NCBI RefSeq assembly: GCF_009832745.1
Contig: NZ_VRMJ01000014.1
Coordinates: 186,001 to 250,000, forward strand
Source of the DNA: Polaribacter septentrionalilitoris
Lineage (GTDB): Bacteria > Bacteroidota > Bacteroidia > Flavobacteriales > Flavobacteriaceae
Length of the DNA stretch: 64,000 nucleotides
Direction: 5' to 3'
In this document: positions 7,943 to 17,567 of the stretch, in pieces
How positions within the stretch are numbered: position 1 is the first letter of the stretch
Layout of the letters: the number at the start of each line of letters is the position of its first letter
The notes under the pieces: generated by a model
What the model saw: the letters and a program-made list of their open reading frames with translations, nothing else
Told to the model about the DNA's origin: nothing
Database searches by the model: none
Program-made: the position numbers and the translations under genes

Positions 7943-10456
7943 ATGAAGTTTTTAAAACATTTCATTATAACTCTTTTTTTAATTTCAAGTCAGTTTATTT
8001 CAGCTCAAATTACTGGTAAAATTATTGAAGCTGTCGAAAATAATCCTTTAGAATATGCTACTGTAGCATTGTATACAGCAAATAACAAAGTTTTAGTTAC
8101 AGGAGTAGTTACTGATAGTAATGGACAGTTTTCAATTTCGAATATAAAACCAGATAGGTATTATATAGAAGTTTCTTTTATAGGTTATAAAGCCCAAAGA
8201 ATAGACGGAATCGTTGTTCAGAATAAAGGAGAAAAAAAAGATATTGGAATTGTTAAATTGACTTTAGGTACAAATAATCAATTGAATGAAGTGGTCATTA
8301 AAAGTGAAAAAAACACAGTTTTACATAAAATTGATAGGCAAATTTTTGATGCCAAAAAATACCAAACCACAGTTGGTGGAAATGCAGTTGATGTAGTTCG
8401 CAATTTACCATCAGTAACAATTGATGGTTTAGGAGAAATTAGCGTAAGAGGAAGTAAAGGTTTTACAGTGTTAATAAACGGAAAACCTACACAAGGTGAT
8501 GCAAGTACTATTTTAGCACAATTGCCAGCAAATGCTCTAGAAACAGTAGAGTTAATCACTGCACCATCTGCAAAATACGATCCAGAAGGAAAAGGAGGGA
8601 TTTTAAACATTATTACAAAGAAAGGAGCTATAGATGGAACTTTTGCTCAAATAAATTTACGAGGTGGATTTCCATCGATAGAAGATTACGATACGCAAGT
8701 TGCTGCAAAGCGTTTTGGTATTGATGCAACAATTAATAAAAGAACAGGTAAATGGAATCTGTCTTTTGGTGCGAGTTACCAAAGAAATGACAAAACGGGT
8801 AGAAGAGAAGGAGATATGTTTATCATTAATACTCCAGAGAATAAAACAACTTTTTTGCCATCTGATGGAGAGCGTAGTTTTGATGAGATTACCTACAATG
8901 GTCGTTTTAATGTCGATTATACTCCAGATGATAAGAATAACCTTTCAATAGGGTTCTTTGCAGGAAAAAGAACCAAAGATCGTTTAGCGGATATTGTATA
9001 TACAAATTCTGCAGTTTCTCCAATAGGCAGCAACAATCAATTGTATAATTTTACATACTTCAACCATAATTTAAGAACTAGAAAAGGAGATTTTGCTTTG
9101 GGTAGTTTTGATTACAGTCACAAATTTAATAACGACTCAAAATTATCAACCTCTATTTTATATGAATATACTTTTTTAGGTGGGCCAACAGAGAATGATA
9201 ACTTAGGTTTTCCTGATAATTCAATTGTCTATCAAAGAGAATTCAATACTAATGATAATCCTTTACATGGAACTCGTTTTAACTTAGATTATCAATGGAA
9301 ACCCTTTTCATTCGGTATTTTAGAAACAGGATATCAATTTAGAAATTTAGATCATACAGGTAAATTTGTGTATGAAAGAGATGGAAATTTAGTACCTGAG
9401 TTTTCTAGTGATGTAAGCCTAAAAAGAGTAATTCATTCTGGATATGCACAACTTTCTGGAGCAAAAAATAATTGGGACTATAATGCTGGTGTACGTTTAG
9501 AATCAATGGATAGAGAATATAAAGAAACCTTAAGAAGTGATGGAATAGAAAATGTTTACAATTTAGATTTTGTAAAGTTATTTCCTTCAGCATCTTTACA
9601 ATATAAAATTGATGATAAAACAAACATCAAAACTGCATATAGCAAAAGAGTAGAAAGAACCACAACCTTTAAAATGAATAGTTTTGCAGAACGTGAGCAT
9701 TCAGAGGTTTTTGAACAAGGTGATAATACTTTAAAACCAGAATTTATTGATTTGGTTGAACTAGGCATCACTAAAAAATTAAAAGGTGGAAATTCAATTT
9801 ATGCAACAGGATATTTTAGACATGTAAAGAACGTTATTAATAGGGTAAATACTTTAGCATATCAATCTAATGGAGCAGTAATAGATAGCATTATTAATAG
9901 AGTGTATTCTAATGTTGGGAACAGTAATTCAATAGGTTTAGAAGTAGGAGCTACCATTAAACCTTCAAAAAATTGGACAAACTTTATTGGTGTAAATGTC
10001 TATAATTATGATATTGATGGCGTTTTAAATTTTAGACATAGAGATGGTGTTGAACGTAATTATGATATTGATACCAATGCTACAATTTATTCTATCAATC
10101 TAAATTCTACCTATAATTTTGGGCAAAATGCTTCTGTACAATTCACATTTAATTATTTGTCTGATAGAGTTACAGCAATGGGTGAAGATTCTCGATTTTA
10201 CTCACCAAACCTAACGTTTCGAAAAAAGTTTATGGAAGATCGATTGACAGCTACTTTGCAATGGCAGAATATAGATATGGGGTTATTTAAAACTAATGAA
10301 CAACGCATAACTACATCAAGACCAAATCAGTTTTTTACCACCACAAACTATGTGTATGAAGTTGACATGATTACCCTAAACTTATCTTACACGTTTAACG
10401 CTGCTAAAAATAAATCGAAGTTTATTGATAGTGAATTTGGTAAAAGAGAATTTTAA
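7943..10456 (+). CDS. TonB-dependent receptor-like outer-membrane protein
   Basis: An 837-residue outer-membrane protein with signal peptide MKFLKHFIITLFLISSQFISAQ. A carboxypeptidase-regulatory-like domain follows (about residues 23-105, ITGKIIEAVENNPLEYATVAL onward). A plug domain comes next (about 110-230, with VDVVRNLPSVTIDG, VLINGKP and PSAKYDPEGKGGILNIITKK). The remainder is a beta-barrel of the OMP_b-brl_3 type ending near LNLSYTF. There is no SusD partner, so this is not a classical glycan-uptake pair. The substrate may be a siderophore, peptide or metal; it is unknown. It is monocistronic and convergent with the transglutaminase gene, only 21 nt away. Confidence 0.88.
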   Translation: MKFLKHFIITLFLISSQFISAQITGKIIEAVENNPLEYATVALYTANNKVLVTGVVTDSNGQFSISNIKPDRYYIEVSFIGYKAQRIDGIVVQNKGEKKDIGIVKLTLGTNNQLNEVVIKSEKNTVLHKIDRQIFDAKKYQTTVGGNAVDVVRNLPSVTIDGLGEISVRGSKGFTVLINGKPTQGDASTILAQLPANALETVELITAPSAKYDPEGKGGILNIITKKGAIDGTFAQINLRGGFPSIEDYDTQVAAKRFGIDATINKRTGKWNLSFGASYQRNDKTGRREGDMFIINTPENKTTFLPSDGERSFDEITYNGRFNVDYTPDDKNNLSIGFFAGKRTKDRLADIVYTNSAVSPIGSNNQLYNFTYFNHNLRTRKGDFALGSFDYSHKFNNDSKLSTSILYEYTFLGGPTENDNLGFPDNSIVYQREFNTNDNPLHGTRFNLDYQWKPFSFGILETGYQFRNLDHTGKFVYERDGNLVPEFSSDVSLKRVIHSGYAQLSGAKNNWDYNAGVRLESMDREYKETLRSDGIENVYNLDFVKLFPSASLQYKIDDKTNIKTAYSKRVERTTTFKMNSFAEREHSEVFEQGDNTLKPEFIDLVELGITKKLKGGNSIYATGYFRHVKNVINRVNTLAYQSNGAVIDSIINRVYSNVGNSNSIGLEVGATIKPSKNWTNFIGVNVYNYDIDGVLNFRHRDGVERNYDIDTNATIYSINLNSTYNFGQNASVQFTFNYLSDRVTAMGEDSRFYSPNLTFRKKFMEDRLTATLQWQNIDMGLFKTNEQRITTSRPNQFFTTTNYVYEVDMITLNLSYTFNAAKNKSKFIDSEFGKREF

Positions 10457-10477
10457 ATTATAATTTAAGAAAACAAA

Positions 10478-11407
10478 TTATTGTTGTTGCTGTTGTTGCT
10501 GCTGTTGCTGATTTTCACTTTTAAAAGGTCTAATATCTACAGCAACCTCTAAAGTACTTTCTCCAGAACCGTAAATAACGCCTTTTAATGGTGGTACATC
10601 ATAATAATCTCTTCCATAAGCAACAATAATATGTTGATTTTTAGGAATTTGATTATTGGTCGGATCAAAATCTATCCAACCAAAACCTGGAATATAAACA
10701 GAAAACCAAGCATGAGAAGCATCTGTACCAAATAACTTTTCTTTTCCTGGAGGAGGAAAAGTTTCTATATAACCACTTACATATCTTGCAGGTAAACCCA
10801 TAGAACGAATACAAGCAATAGCAACTTGCGCAAAATCTTGACAAACTCCTTTTTTAGCTTCTATTACTTCATCAATTGGTGTGGCAACCGTACTAAAACT
10901 GGCATCAAATTTAAATTCCTTAAAAATACGTTGCATTAATTCGTTTGTAGCCTCAAAAACAGAACGCTCTTTTTGAAACGATTTTTTTGCATAATTATGG
11001 ATAGTTTTAGAAATATTATTGATAAATGCCGAGTCTAAAACATATTGTTTTGCTTCAATAATTTCTGGTGATAGAACTTTTAATTTGGCTAAAGCTTGTT
11101 CTAAAGTAACGCTTTTACACTCATCTGAAATCGATGCATTTTTTTGTGCTTCATAAGAACGTTTTACTTTGCTTTTGGCAGTTACTACAAGTTTTTTATG
11201 CTGTTTTTCTATAGAAAAATGAGTAACCGAATTTCCGAAAAAATCAATATTTTCTTTAAGAATAGTTGGTTTTGGTTCTATTTCTAATTCATATTCAAGT
11301 AGTTCTTGTCCAACAAACGTTTTTGGTTTTAGATTCGCTAAATTATGGCAATAGGTAACATTGTTAGCGTAATTGTAAGTTGTTTTATGAATAACAGAAA
11401 AAATCAT
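10478..11407 (-). CDS. Transglutaminase-like protease/amidase with polyglutamine tail
   Basis: A 309-residue protein with an N-terminal bacterial transglutaminase-like beta domain and a papain-fold transglutaminase core. The catalytic triad is visible: Cys189 (KKGVCQDFA), His232 (DASHAWFSVY) and Asp247 (WIDFDPT). It ends in ten consecutive glutamines (300-309), encoded by a mix of CAA and CAG codons. It is the third gene of a three-gene operon (DUF2126 protein, ATP-grasp/alpha-E, this), starting 1 nt after its neighbour. In such amidoligase clusters these proteins are thought to cut or transfer amide-linked peptides; the substrate is unknown. Confidence 0.88.
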   Translation of the reverse strand: MIFSVIHKTTYNYANNVTYCHNLANLKPKTFVGQELLEYELEIEPKPTILKENIDFFGNSVTHFSIEKQHKKLVVTAKSKVKRSYEAQKNASISDECKSVTLEQALAKLKVLSPEIIEAKQYVLDSAFINNISKTIHNYAKKSFQKERSVFEATNELMQRIFKEFKFDASFSTVATPIDEVIEAKKGVCQDFAQVAIACIRSMGLPARYVSGYIETFPPPGKEKLFGTDASHAWFSVYIPGFGWIDFDPTNNQIPKNQHIIVAYGRDYYDVPPLKGVIYGSGESTLEVAVDIRPFKSENQQQQQQQQQQ

Positions 11408-11408
11408 A

Positions 11409-13973
11409 TTAATTGGTATAATTTTGATTAATTAACTGTATTTGTTCATCAGAATGATTAAAATACATATCCGTTAAAGACATTGAAGTATTGTGAATCA
11501 AATCACTTAAAGAAGCTAACAATTCCTCTAATTCAGTTCTTGTAAAGCCATTTTCATCAACCTGAATTAAAGTACTCGATTTTGCATTTTCAATCATGTC
11601 ACAAGCTTTTAGAATTGTTGTTTCTAAAGTTGTTAGTTCAGCATCATTGGTTCTTTTAGGCAGTCTAAAAACATCTCTACGAATTCTATTGAGTTGATAT
11701 TTTAAAGATCTAGAATATGCATCATCTAGCAGAATTAGTTTAATTACATTTTCGATATCTAAATAAGATTTAAAACTGTATCTGTAAATATTTAAACTTT
11801 CATGACTATTCAACAATGATTCTAAAATTTCATATTCCACATCCTCATTATAAGAAATGGTTAATAAAGCTCTAGATTTATCAATTGTCATAATAGCTTG
11901 TTCCATTTGCAAACCTATAAAATAGAGTAGCAAACCTTGATCTACCAAAATACTCTCTTCAATTAAACCAATAAAAGCAATTAGTTTGGTAATTATAGTG
12001 TCTAATAATTTTGATAGTTTTTGAACATTATGATGATCTTTTTTATCAAAACCATTCCAATCTTTTTTTAGCGTATCAAATACCCTCCATATATCTTTAG
12101 ACCAAAGATTTCTTAAGGTATAATAGGAGTTATTGAATGATGAAAGTGCATGCGCTAAACTTCCCATTTGAGTTTTATCAAACAAAACAATGGCAATTTC
12201 TTCTAATGGATTTTCTATTGCTTTTTCTTTGTTTTTACCTGTAAATCCTGGAAAAATTGAAGTTAAATGAGTTATAGATTGATATAAAATGTGTAAGCTC
12301 TCTGTATCAGATTCTCGTTTGTTAAATTCAGAATTGGTCATTTGATTTAAAACCATTCTAATATATCTAGCAGTAACTAAAGTTCTAGCTAAATATCTAC
12401 CAGACCAAAATAAATTTTCAGCAGTATTACTTGGTAAGTTTTCGATGCCAGAAAAAATATTAGAACTCGAGTGATGCCAATGAAAACGCTGACGCTTTTT
12501 AAAAGATTTATTTGCATTATTTGTTACCCAAAAATCTTTACTTGTACCTCCTTTTTGATTTGAAACACTCAATTTTTTTCTTTCTGCAGCCACTCTTACT
12601 AAGCCTCCAGGCATAATGCTGTAGGAGTTCTCTTTAGCAACAGCAAAAGTTCTACACATTACTTTTCTGGGTTCTAAACTGTCTTTTGTAAGGTTTGGAG
12701 CAGTAGAAAATGAAATTTTTTCTTGTGCTACATAACGATAAGGCTTTGCTAAAATTTCTTTTTTTAAAGCTTCAATCTCTTTATCACTTAAAAATTCGCA
12801 AAAATAAATATGTTCTCTTTTTGTATTGTCGATTGGTTTTACAACCAATTTTCTAATATTTTCTAATACATATTTGCGTTCTTTTTCTTGTCCACACCAC
12901 CAAGAAGCAATTTGAGGTAATAGTAAATCTTCTTTTAAAAAGTATTTACAAATGGAATTCATAAAAGGAATTAATCCTGGATTTTCTAAAACACCACTTC
13001 CAATAGGATTGATGATTGATACATTTTTTGCTCTTACCACATTTAACAAACCAGCAACACCCAAATACGAATCTCCTTTTAATTCTAAAGGATCAGAGTA
13101 GGCATCATCTACACGTCTGTAAATTACATCAACCTGAATTAAACCTTTTAAGGTCTTAATCCAAACTTTGTTGTCTCTTACCACTAAATCATTTCCTTTT
13201 ACTAAAGGATATCCTAAAAATGATGATAAGTAAGCATGTTCAAAATAGGTTTCATTATGTGGCCCAGGAGTTAAAATAACAATGGTTGGATTTTCCTTAT
13301 TTGTAGCAGCAGAATTAATTAGTAAATCATTAAAATCTTTAAAAAAGCCAAAAGGTTGTTTTACATTAATTTCTTTAAAAAAATCTGGCACAACTTCTCT
13401 AACAGAAAACCTGTTTTCTAAAGCATAACCCATTCCTGACGGTGCTTCAGTTCTATCATTAACCACCCACATTCTTCCATCTGGACCTCTAGCCAAATCT
13501 GCAGAATGCATTACTAACTGTTGTGCTGTGTTGTATTGAATTTGATGACAAGGTCTTAAAAAACCACGATGTGCATAGATAATTTCTGATGGCACAATTC
13601 CATCTTTAATCAATTTTTTATCTCCATAAATATCCTTTAAAACCAAGTCTAAAAGATGTGCTCTTTGTTGCAGACCTTTCTCTATGGTTTTCCATTCTTT
13701 TTGGTCGATAACAAACGGAATTATATTTAAATTCCAAGGTCTATTCAATCCATTTGGATCATTATAAACGTTGTAGGTAACTCCATTTTCTGCCAATAGC
13801 CAATCTAAATCATCCTGTTTTTTATTCAACTCATCCATACCTAACTTAGAAAAATTAGTTAATAATTTTTCCCAATTAGGGTTAATGGTCATATCAGATT
13901 TTAAAACTTCATCATAATTTTCAAAATCTTTAAAATAATCACTAAAAAAAGAGGTTATCGGTATTTTTGTCAA
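11409..13973 (-). CDS. Circularly permuted ATP-grasp/alpha-E fusion protein
   Basis: An 854-residue fusion. Residues about 1-485 are a type 2 circularly permuted ATP-grasp (KDGIVPSEIIYAHRG, APSGMGYALENR, VIYRRVDDAYSDPLE, then LEPRKVMCRTFAV and MPGGLVRVA). Residues about 515-840 are an alpha-E helical domain (TAENLFWSGRYLARTLVTAR). ATP-grasp amidoligases join amino acids or peptides through amide bonds. In the separate ATP-grasp paralogue on the other strand the phosphate loop reads KPVDESGGYG; here the matching stretch (near residue 378) is KPIDNTKREH, so the glycine-rich loop is lost. It lies between the DUF2126 protein and the small transglutaminase, 6 nt and 1 nt apart. Confidence 0.87.
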   Translation of the reverse strand: MTKIPITSFFSDYFKDFENYDEVLKSDMTINPNWEKLLTNFSKLGMDELNKKQDDLDWLLAENGVTYNVYNDPNGLNRPWNLNIIPFVIDQKEWKTIEKGLQQRAHLLDLVLKDIYGDKKLIKDGIVPSEIIYAHRGFLRPCHQIQYNTAQQLVMHSADLARGPDGRMWVVNDRTEAPSGMGYALENRFSVREVVPDFFKEINVKQPFGFFKDFNDLLINSAATNKENPTIVILTPGPHNETYFEHAYLSSFLGYPLVKGNDLVVRDNKVWIKTLKGLIQVDVIYRRVDDAYSDPLELKGDSYLGVAGLLNVVRAKNVSIINPIGSGVLENPGLIPFMNSICKYFLKEDLLLPQIASWWCGQEKERKYVLENIRKLVVKPIDNTKREHIYFCEFLSDKEIEALKKEILAKPYRYVAQEKISFSTAPNLTKDSLEPRKVMCRTFAVAKENSYSIMPGGLVRVAAERKKLSVSNQKGGTSKDFWVTNNANKSFKKRQRFHWHHSSSNIFSGIENLPSNTAENLFWSGRYLARTLVTARYIRMVLNQMTNSEFNKRESDTESLHILYQSITHLTSIFPGFTGKNKEKAIENPLEEIAIVLFDKTQMGSLAHALSSFNNSYYTLRNLWSKDIWRVFDTLKKDWNGFDKKDHHNVQKLSKLLDTIITKLIAFIGLIEESILVDQGLLLYFIGLQMEQAIMTIDKSRALLTISYNEDVEYEILESLLNSHESLNIYRYSFKSYLDIENVIKLILLDDAYSRSLKYQLNRIRRDVFRLPKRTNDAELTTLETTILKACDMIENAKSSTLIQVDENGFTRTELEELLASLSDLIHNTSMSLTDMYFNHSDEQIQLINQNYTN

Positions 13974-13979
13974 TTGAAT

Positions 13980-16900
13980 TTATTTTTTGAGACGCAAATC
14001 TAAGGTATTTGGATATTCTGGGTTCACAGGAATCTCTTTAAAACTGAATTTTTTTGAACTTCCTTGTTTTGCAACAGATCTTCCAATATCATTTTTGTTA
14101 TTTAAAGCGCGTTCTTTCTTCTTTTCTTTTTTGGTTGATATTTCTCCTTGTGAATGACCAAAGTCCCAGAATCTGTTAATTCTTCGCGATTCTGCCTCGA
14201 AACTATTTACAGGGTACGTTTCGTAAGATCTACCTCCAGGATGTGCTACAAAGTAGGTGCAGCCTCCTATAGAACGTTTGTTCCAAGTATCTACAATATC
14301 AAAAACCAAAGGTGTATCTACACCAATTGTTGGGTGTAAAGCAGAGTAGGGGTTCCAAGCTTTGTAGCGTATTCCTGCTACAAACTCTCCATTAACTCCA
14401 GCGCTTTTTAATTGAACTTTAACCCCATTACAAGTAAGTATATACCTTTCATCTGTAAAATTAGAAACCTTTACTTGTAATCTTTCTAAGGATGAATCTA
14501 CATATCTTGAAGTTCCTCCACCATTCATTTCTTCACCTAAAACATTCCAAGGTTCAATTCCTGCTCTTAATTCTAAATGAATATTGTTGATATCAACCAT
14601 ACCATATAAAGGAAAACGAAATTCGAAAAATGGATCAAACCAGTCTTCTTTAAATTTATAACCAGCTTTATTTAGTTGATTTACAATGTCTTTAATGTCT
14701 TCTCTTACAAAATGTTCTATCAGAAATTTATCGTGTAATTCTGTGCCCCATCTTACTAAATCGTGTTCATATGGTTTTTTCCAAAACCAAGAAACTAAGG
14801 TTCTAACTAATAAGTTTTGCAGTAAACTCATTTGTGCATGAGGTGGCATATCAAAACCTCTTAACTCTAAAATACCCAATCTTCCTGATGACGAATCTGG
14901 TGAGTATAATTTATCAATACAAAATTCTGCTCTGTGGGTATTTCCTGTTAAATCGGTTAATAAATGACGGAATAATCTGTCTGTTAACCAAAAAGGAACT
15001 TCACCATCTTTAGGAATTTGACTAAATGCAATTTCTAATTCGTATAAACTATCATGTCTTGCTTCATCTACTCTTGGTGCTTGACTTGTAGGCCCAATAA
15101 AAGAACCAGAAAATAAATAAGACAATCCTGGATGATGTTGCCAAAACGTTAATAAACTACGTAACAAACTAGGTTTGCGCAATAAAGGGCTATCTTTTGG
15201 AGAAACACCACCTAAAGTTACATGATTTCCACCACCAGTTCCTGTATGTTTGCCATCTAACATAAACTTTTCAGTTCCTAATCTCGATTTTTTGGCTTCT
15301 TCATAAATGGTAAAAGTAGTATCTTTTAAATCTGACCAACTATGAGAAGGATGTACATTTACTTCAATTACTCCTGGATCTGGCGTAATTTTCATAGACT
15401 CTAAACGATTGTCATGTGGTGGTCCATATCCTTCTAAAACCACAGGGATTTCTAATTCTCTTGCTGTGGCTTCTATGGATGCCAATAAATCTAAATAAAA
15501 GGCTGCTTCTTCTAAGGGTGGTAAAAATAAATGTAATTTACCCTCTCTAATTTCTGAACATAATGCAGTTCTTACAAAATAATTTGGCATATTTTGCGGA
15601 ACTCCGTTTTCTAAAAAGTTTTTATGACGTTTAGAAACTATTTGTCTAAAACTTGGCAAACGTTTCTTTTTAGAAAACAAATCTGGTTCATAAATAGGAA
15701 AAAGTTCGTGTTCTGGTTTTTGTTGTAAAGAGTTTAATGGCAAACGCAATCCTAAAGGAGAATTTCCTGGCGTTAAATAAATGTGATTTCTTCTAAATGT
15801 CCATTCGCTACTAAACCATTTGCCTTCAGTTTTATTTAAGGGTAACACATAGCCCACAGGTTTTGACGTACCATTTTCTAAAATTTCTGTAATTTTTTGA
15901 GTGGCTAAAGAAGCGTCTTCATCATCCTTAGGATTATAATCAACAGGCAAATTACCTTGTTCATACATCAATAAAAAAGCATCTTCAAATGTTGGTTTAA
16001 TGTGATTTGGAGTTACACCTAAATATTGAGTTAACTTTTCTAAAAATAAAATATCTGCATTTTCAGGCAGTTCAGTTTTAGGTGCAATTGCAGCTAACAA
16101 ATCAGGATTGAACCAGATTTTTCTTCCGTCTTTTCTCCAACATAATTCAATAGACCATCTAGGTAAAGGTTCTCCTGGGTACCATTTTCCTTGTGCATGA
16201 TGTAAAAAACCACCTTGGGTAAACTTATCTAAAAATCGTTTTGATAAATCTTTGGCCAATGCACGTTTATGTTCTCCATCAGCAGCAGTATTCCACTGTT
16301 CGCTTTCCATATCATCAATAGAAACAAACGTAGGTTCACCACCCATGGTTAAACGAACGTCATTTTTTTGCAATTCTTTTTCTACCTTTTTACCTAATCT
16401 ATCAATGGCTTTCCATTGATCTTCAGTATAAGGTTTTGTAACTCTAGGCGATTCTAAAATACGCTTTACAGAATTTTCAAATTCAAAAGTAGTTTCACAA
16501 ACATCAGACAAACCAAAAACAGGCGCAGCACTTTCAAAAGAAGGTGTACAAGCTAAAGGAATATGTCCTTCACCAGCCAATAAACCAGAAGTTGCATCAA
16601 AACCAATCCAACCAGCACCTGGGAGATACACTTCTGCCCAAGCATGTAAATCTGTAAAATCTTCTGCAGGTCCAGAAGGTCCATCTAAAGACTGTTCATC
16701 AGACTTTAATTGTACTAAATATCCAGAAACAAAACGCGCTCCAAACCCTAAATGACGCAAAGCCTGTACAAATAACCATGCATAATCCCTACAAGAACCA
16801 TTTTTCTGCCCTAAGGTTTCTTCACAAGTTTGTACCCCAGGTTCCATACGAATGTTATAATTCAAGTATTCGTATATTTTTCTGTTGATATCAATTAAAA

Positions 16901-17330
16901 AATAAATGGTTTTACGAGGCGTCATGTCTATAGACGCTAAAAAATCTTTTAATAAGGGGCCTTTTTCTGTAACTTCTAAGTAGGGTAAAAGCTCTTTTTT
17001 TATGGTATCATTATATTCAAAAGGAAATTCCTCTGCAGATTCTTCAACGAAAAAATCAAATGGATTTATGGTTTTTAAATCTGCAATAATCTCAACATCT
17101 ATAGAAAGTTCTTCGGTTTTATCAGGAAAAACTACTCTTGCCAAATAATTTCCAAAAGGATCTTGCTGCCAATTAAAAAAGTGATTTTCAGGTTTTATTT
17201 TTAAAGAGTAAGACTCTATAGGTGTTCTAGAATGTGGTGCAGGCCTTAATCTAAAGATATGTGGAGAAAGTTTAACTGAACGATCGTATTTGTATTTTGT
17301 TTTATGAGAAATTACAATTTTTAATGCCAT
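13980..17330 (-). CDS. Large transglutaminase/DUF2126 protein
   Basis: A 1116-residue protein, the usual size for this family. An N-terminal transglutaminase-like domain (about residues 1-290) carries Cys180 (QKNGSCRDYAWLF), His229 (DLHAWAEVYLPG) and Asp245 (WIGFDAT). It is followed by a long DUF2126 region (about 305-1090) containing LTMGGEPTFVSIDD, VEVNVHPSHSW-like and HTGTGGGNHVTLGG motifs that recall a glutamine-synthetase/amidoligase-type active site. The C-terminus is basic. It is first in its operon. Families of this type co-occur with circularly permuted ATP-grasp and alpha-E proteins in predicted peptide-modification clusters. Confidence 0.88.
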   Translation of the reverse strand: MALKIVISHKTKYKYDRSVKLSPHIFRLRPAPHSRTPIESYSLKIKPENHFFNWQQDPFGNYLARVVFPDKTEELSIDVEIIADLKTINPFDFFVEESAEEFPFEYNDTIKKELLPYLEVTEKGPLLKDFLASIDMTPRKTIYFLIDINRKIYEYLNYNIRMEPGVQTCEETLGQKNGSCRDYAWLFVQALRHLGFGARFVSGYLVQLKSDEQSLDGPSGPAEDFTDLHAWAEVYLPGAGWIGFDATSGLLAGEGHIPLACTPSFESAAPVFGLSDVCETTFEFENSVKRILESPRVTKPYTEDQWKAIDRLGKKVEKELQKNDVRLTMGGEPTFVSIDDMESEQWNTAADGEHKRALAKDLSKRFLDKFTQGGFLHHAQGKWYPGEPLPRWSIELCWRKDGRKIWFNPDLLAAIAPKTELPENADILFLEKLTQYLGVTPNHIKPTFEDAFLLMYEQGNLPVDYNPKDDEDASLATQKITEILENGTSKPVGYVLPLNKTEGKWFSSEWTFRRNHIYLTPGNSPLGLRLPLNSLQQKPEHELFPIYEPDLFSKKKRLPSFRQIVSKRHKNFLENGVPQNMPNYFVRTALCSEIREGKLHLFLPPLEEAAFYLDLLASIEATARELEIPVVLEGYGPPHDNRLESMKITPDPGVIEVNVHPSHSWSDLKDTTFTIYEEAKKSRLGTEKFMLDGKHTGTGGGNHVTLGGVSPKDSPLLRKPSLLRSLLTFWQHHPGLSYLFSGSFIGPTSQAPRVDEARHDSLYELEIAFSQIPKDGEVPFWLTDRLFRHLLTDLTGNTHRAEFCIDKLYSPDSSSGRLGILELRGFDMPPHAQMSLLQNLLVRTLVSWFWKKPYEHDLVRWGTELHDKFLIEHFVREDIKDIVNQLNKAGYKFKEDWFDPFFEFRFPLYGMVDINNIHLELRAGIEPWNVLGEEMNGGGTSRYVDSSLERLQVKVSNFTDERYILTCNGVKVQLKSAGVNGEFVAGIRYKAWNPYSALHPTIGVDTPLVFDIVDTWNKRSIGGCTYFVAHPGGRSYETYPVNSFEAESRRINRFWDFGHSQGEISTKKEKKKERALNNKNDIGRSVAKQGSSKKFSFKEIPVNPEYPNTLDLRLKK

Positions 17331-17416
17331 AAAATGCCTCTTTATAATTATGTTGTTGTGTGTAAATGTGAAATTACTAAATGCAATACAAATATTACGA
17401 AATAAATTTCAATTTT

Positions 17417-17470
17417 CGATGATTATTGTATTTTTAATGAAAATCATTTTTTTTAAAATAAAAATCATCG
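17417..17470. promoter_or_regulatory. Inverted repeat between the divergent transglutaminase/ATP-grasp operons
   Basis: CGATGATT (17417-17424) and AATCATCG (17463-17470) form a perfect 8-bp inverted repeat 38 nt apart, with a further AATCAT half-site at 17442-17447. Its position midway in the 237-nt divergent intergenic region suggests a shared operator. No regulator gene lies nearby. Confidence 0.35.
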
Positions 17471-17567
17471 TTTTGTTAAATTTAGTAAAAATAATTTAAC
17501 AATATTGCCATTATTGACGTGTTTATTAAATATAATTTTATTAAATTTACGCAAAAAAGTATTCAAT

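Noticed and set aside
8278..8610. 110-residue minus-strand open frame
   Set aside because: It lies inside the TonB-dependent receptor plug region; the receptor reading frame has clear domain motifs.
17505..17567. ATG start for the stand-alone ATP-grasp gene
   Set aside because: The extra 21 residues are hydrophobic and unlike the family; TTG at 17568 fits homologues better.
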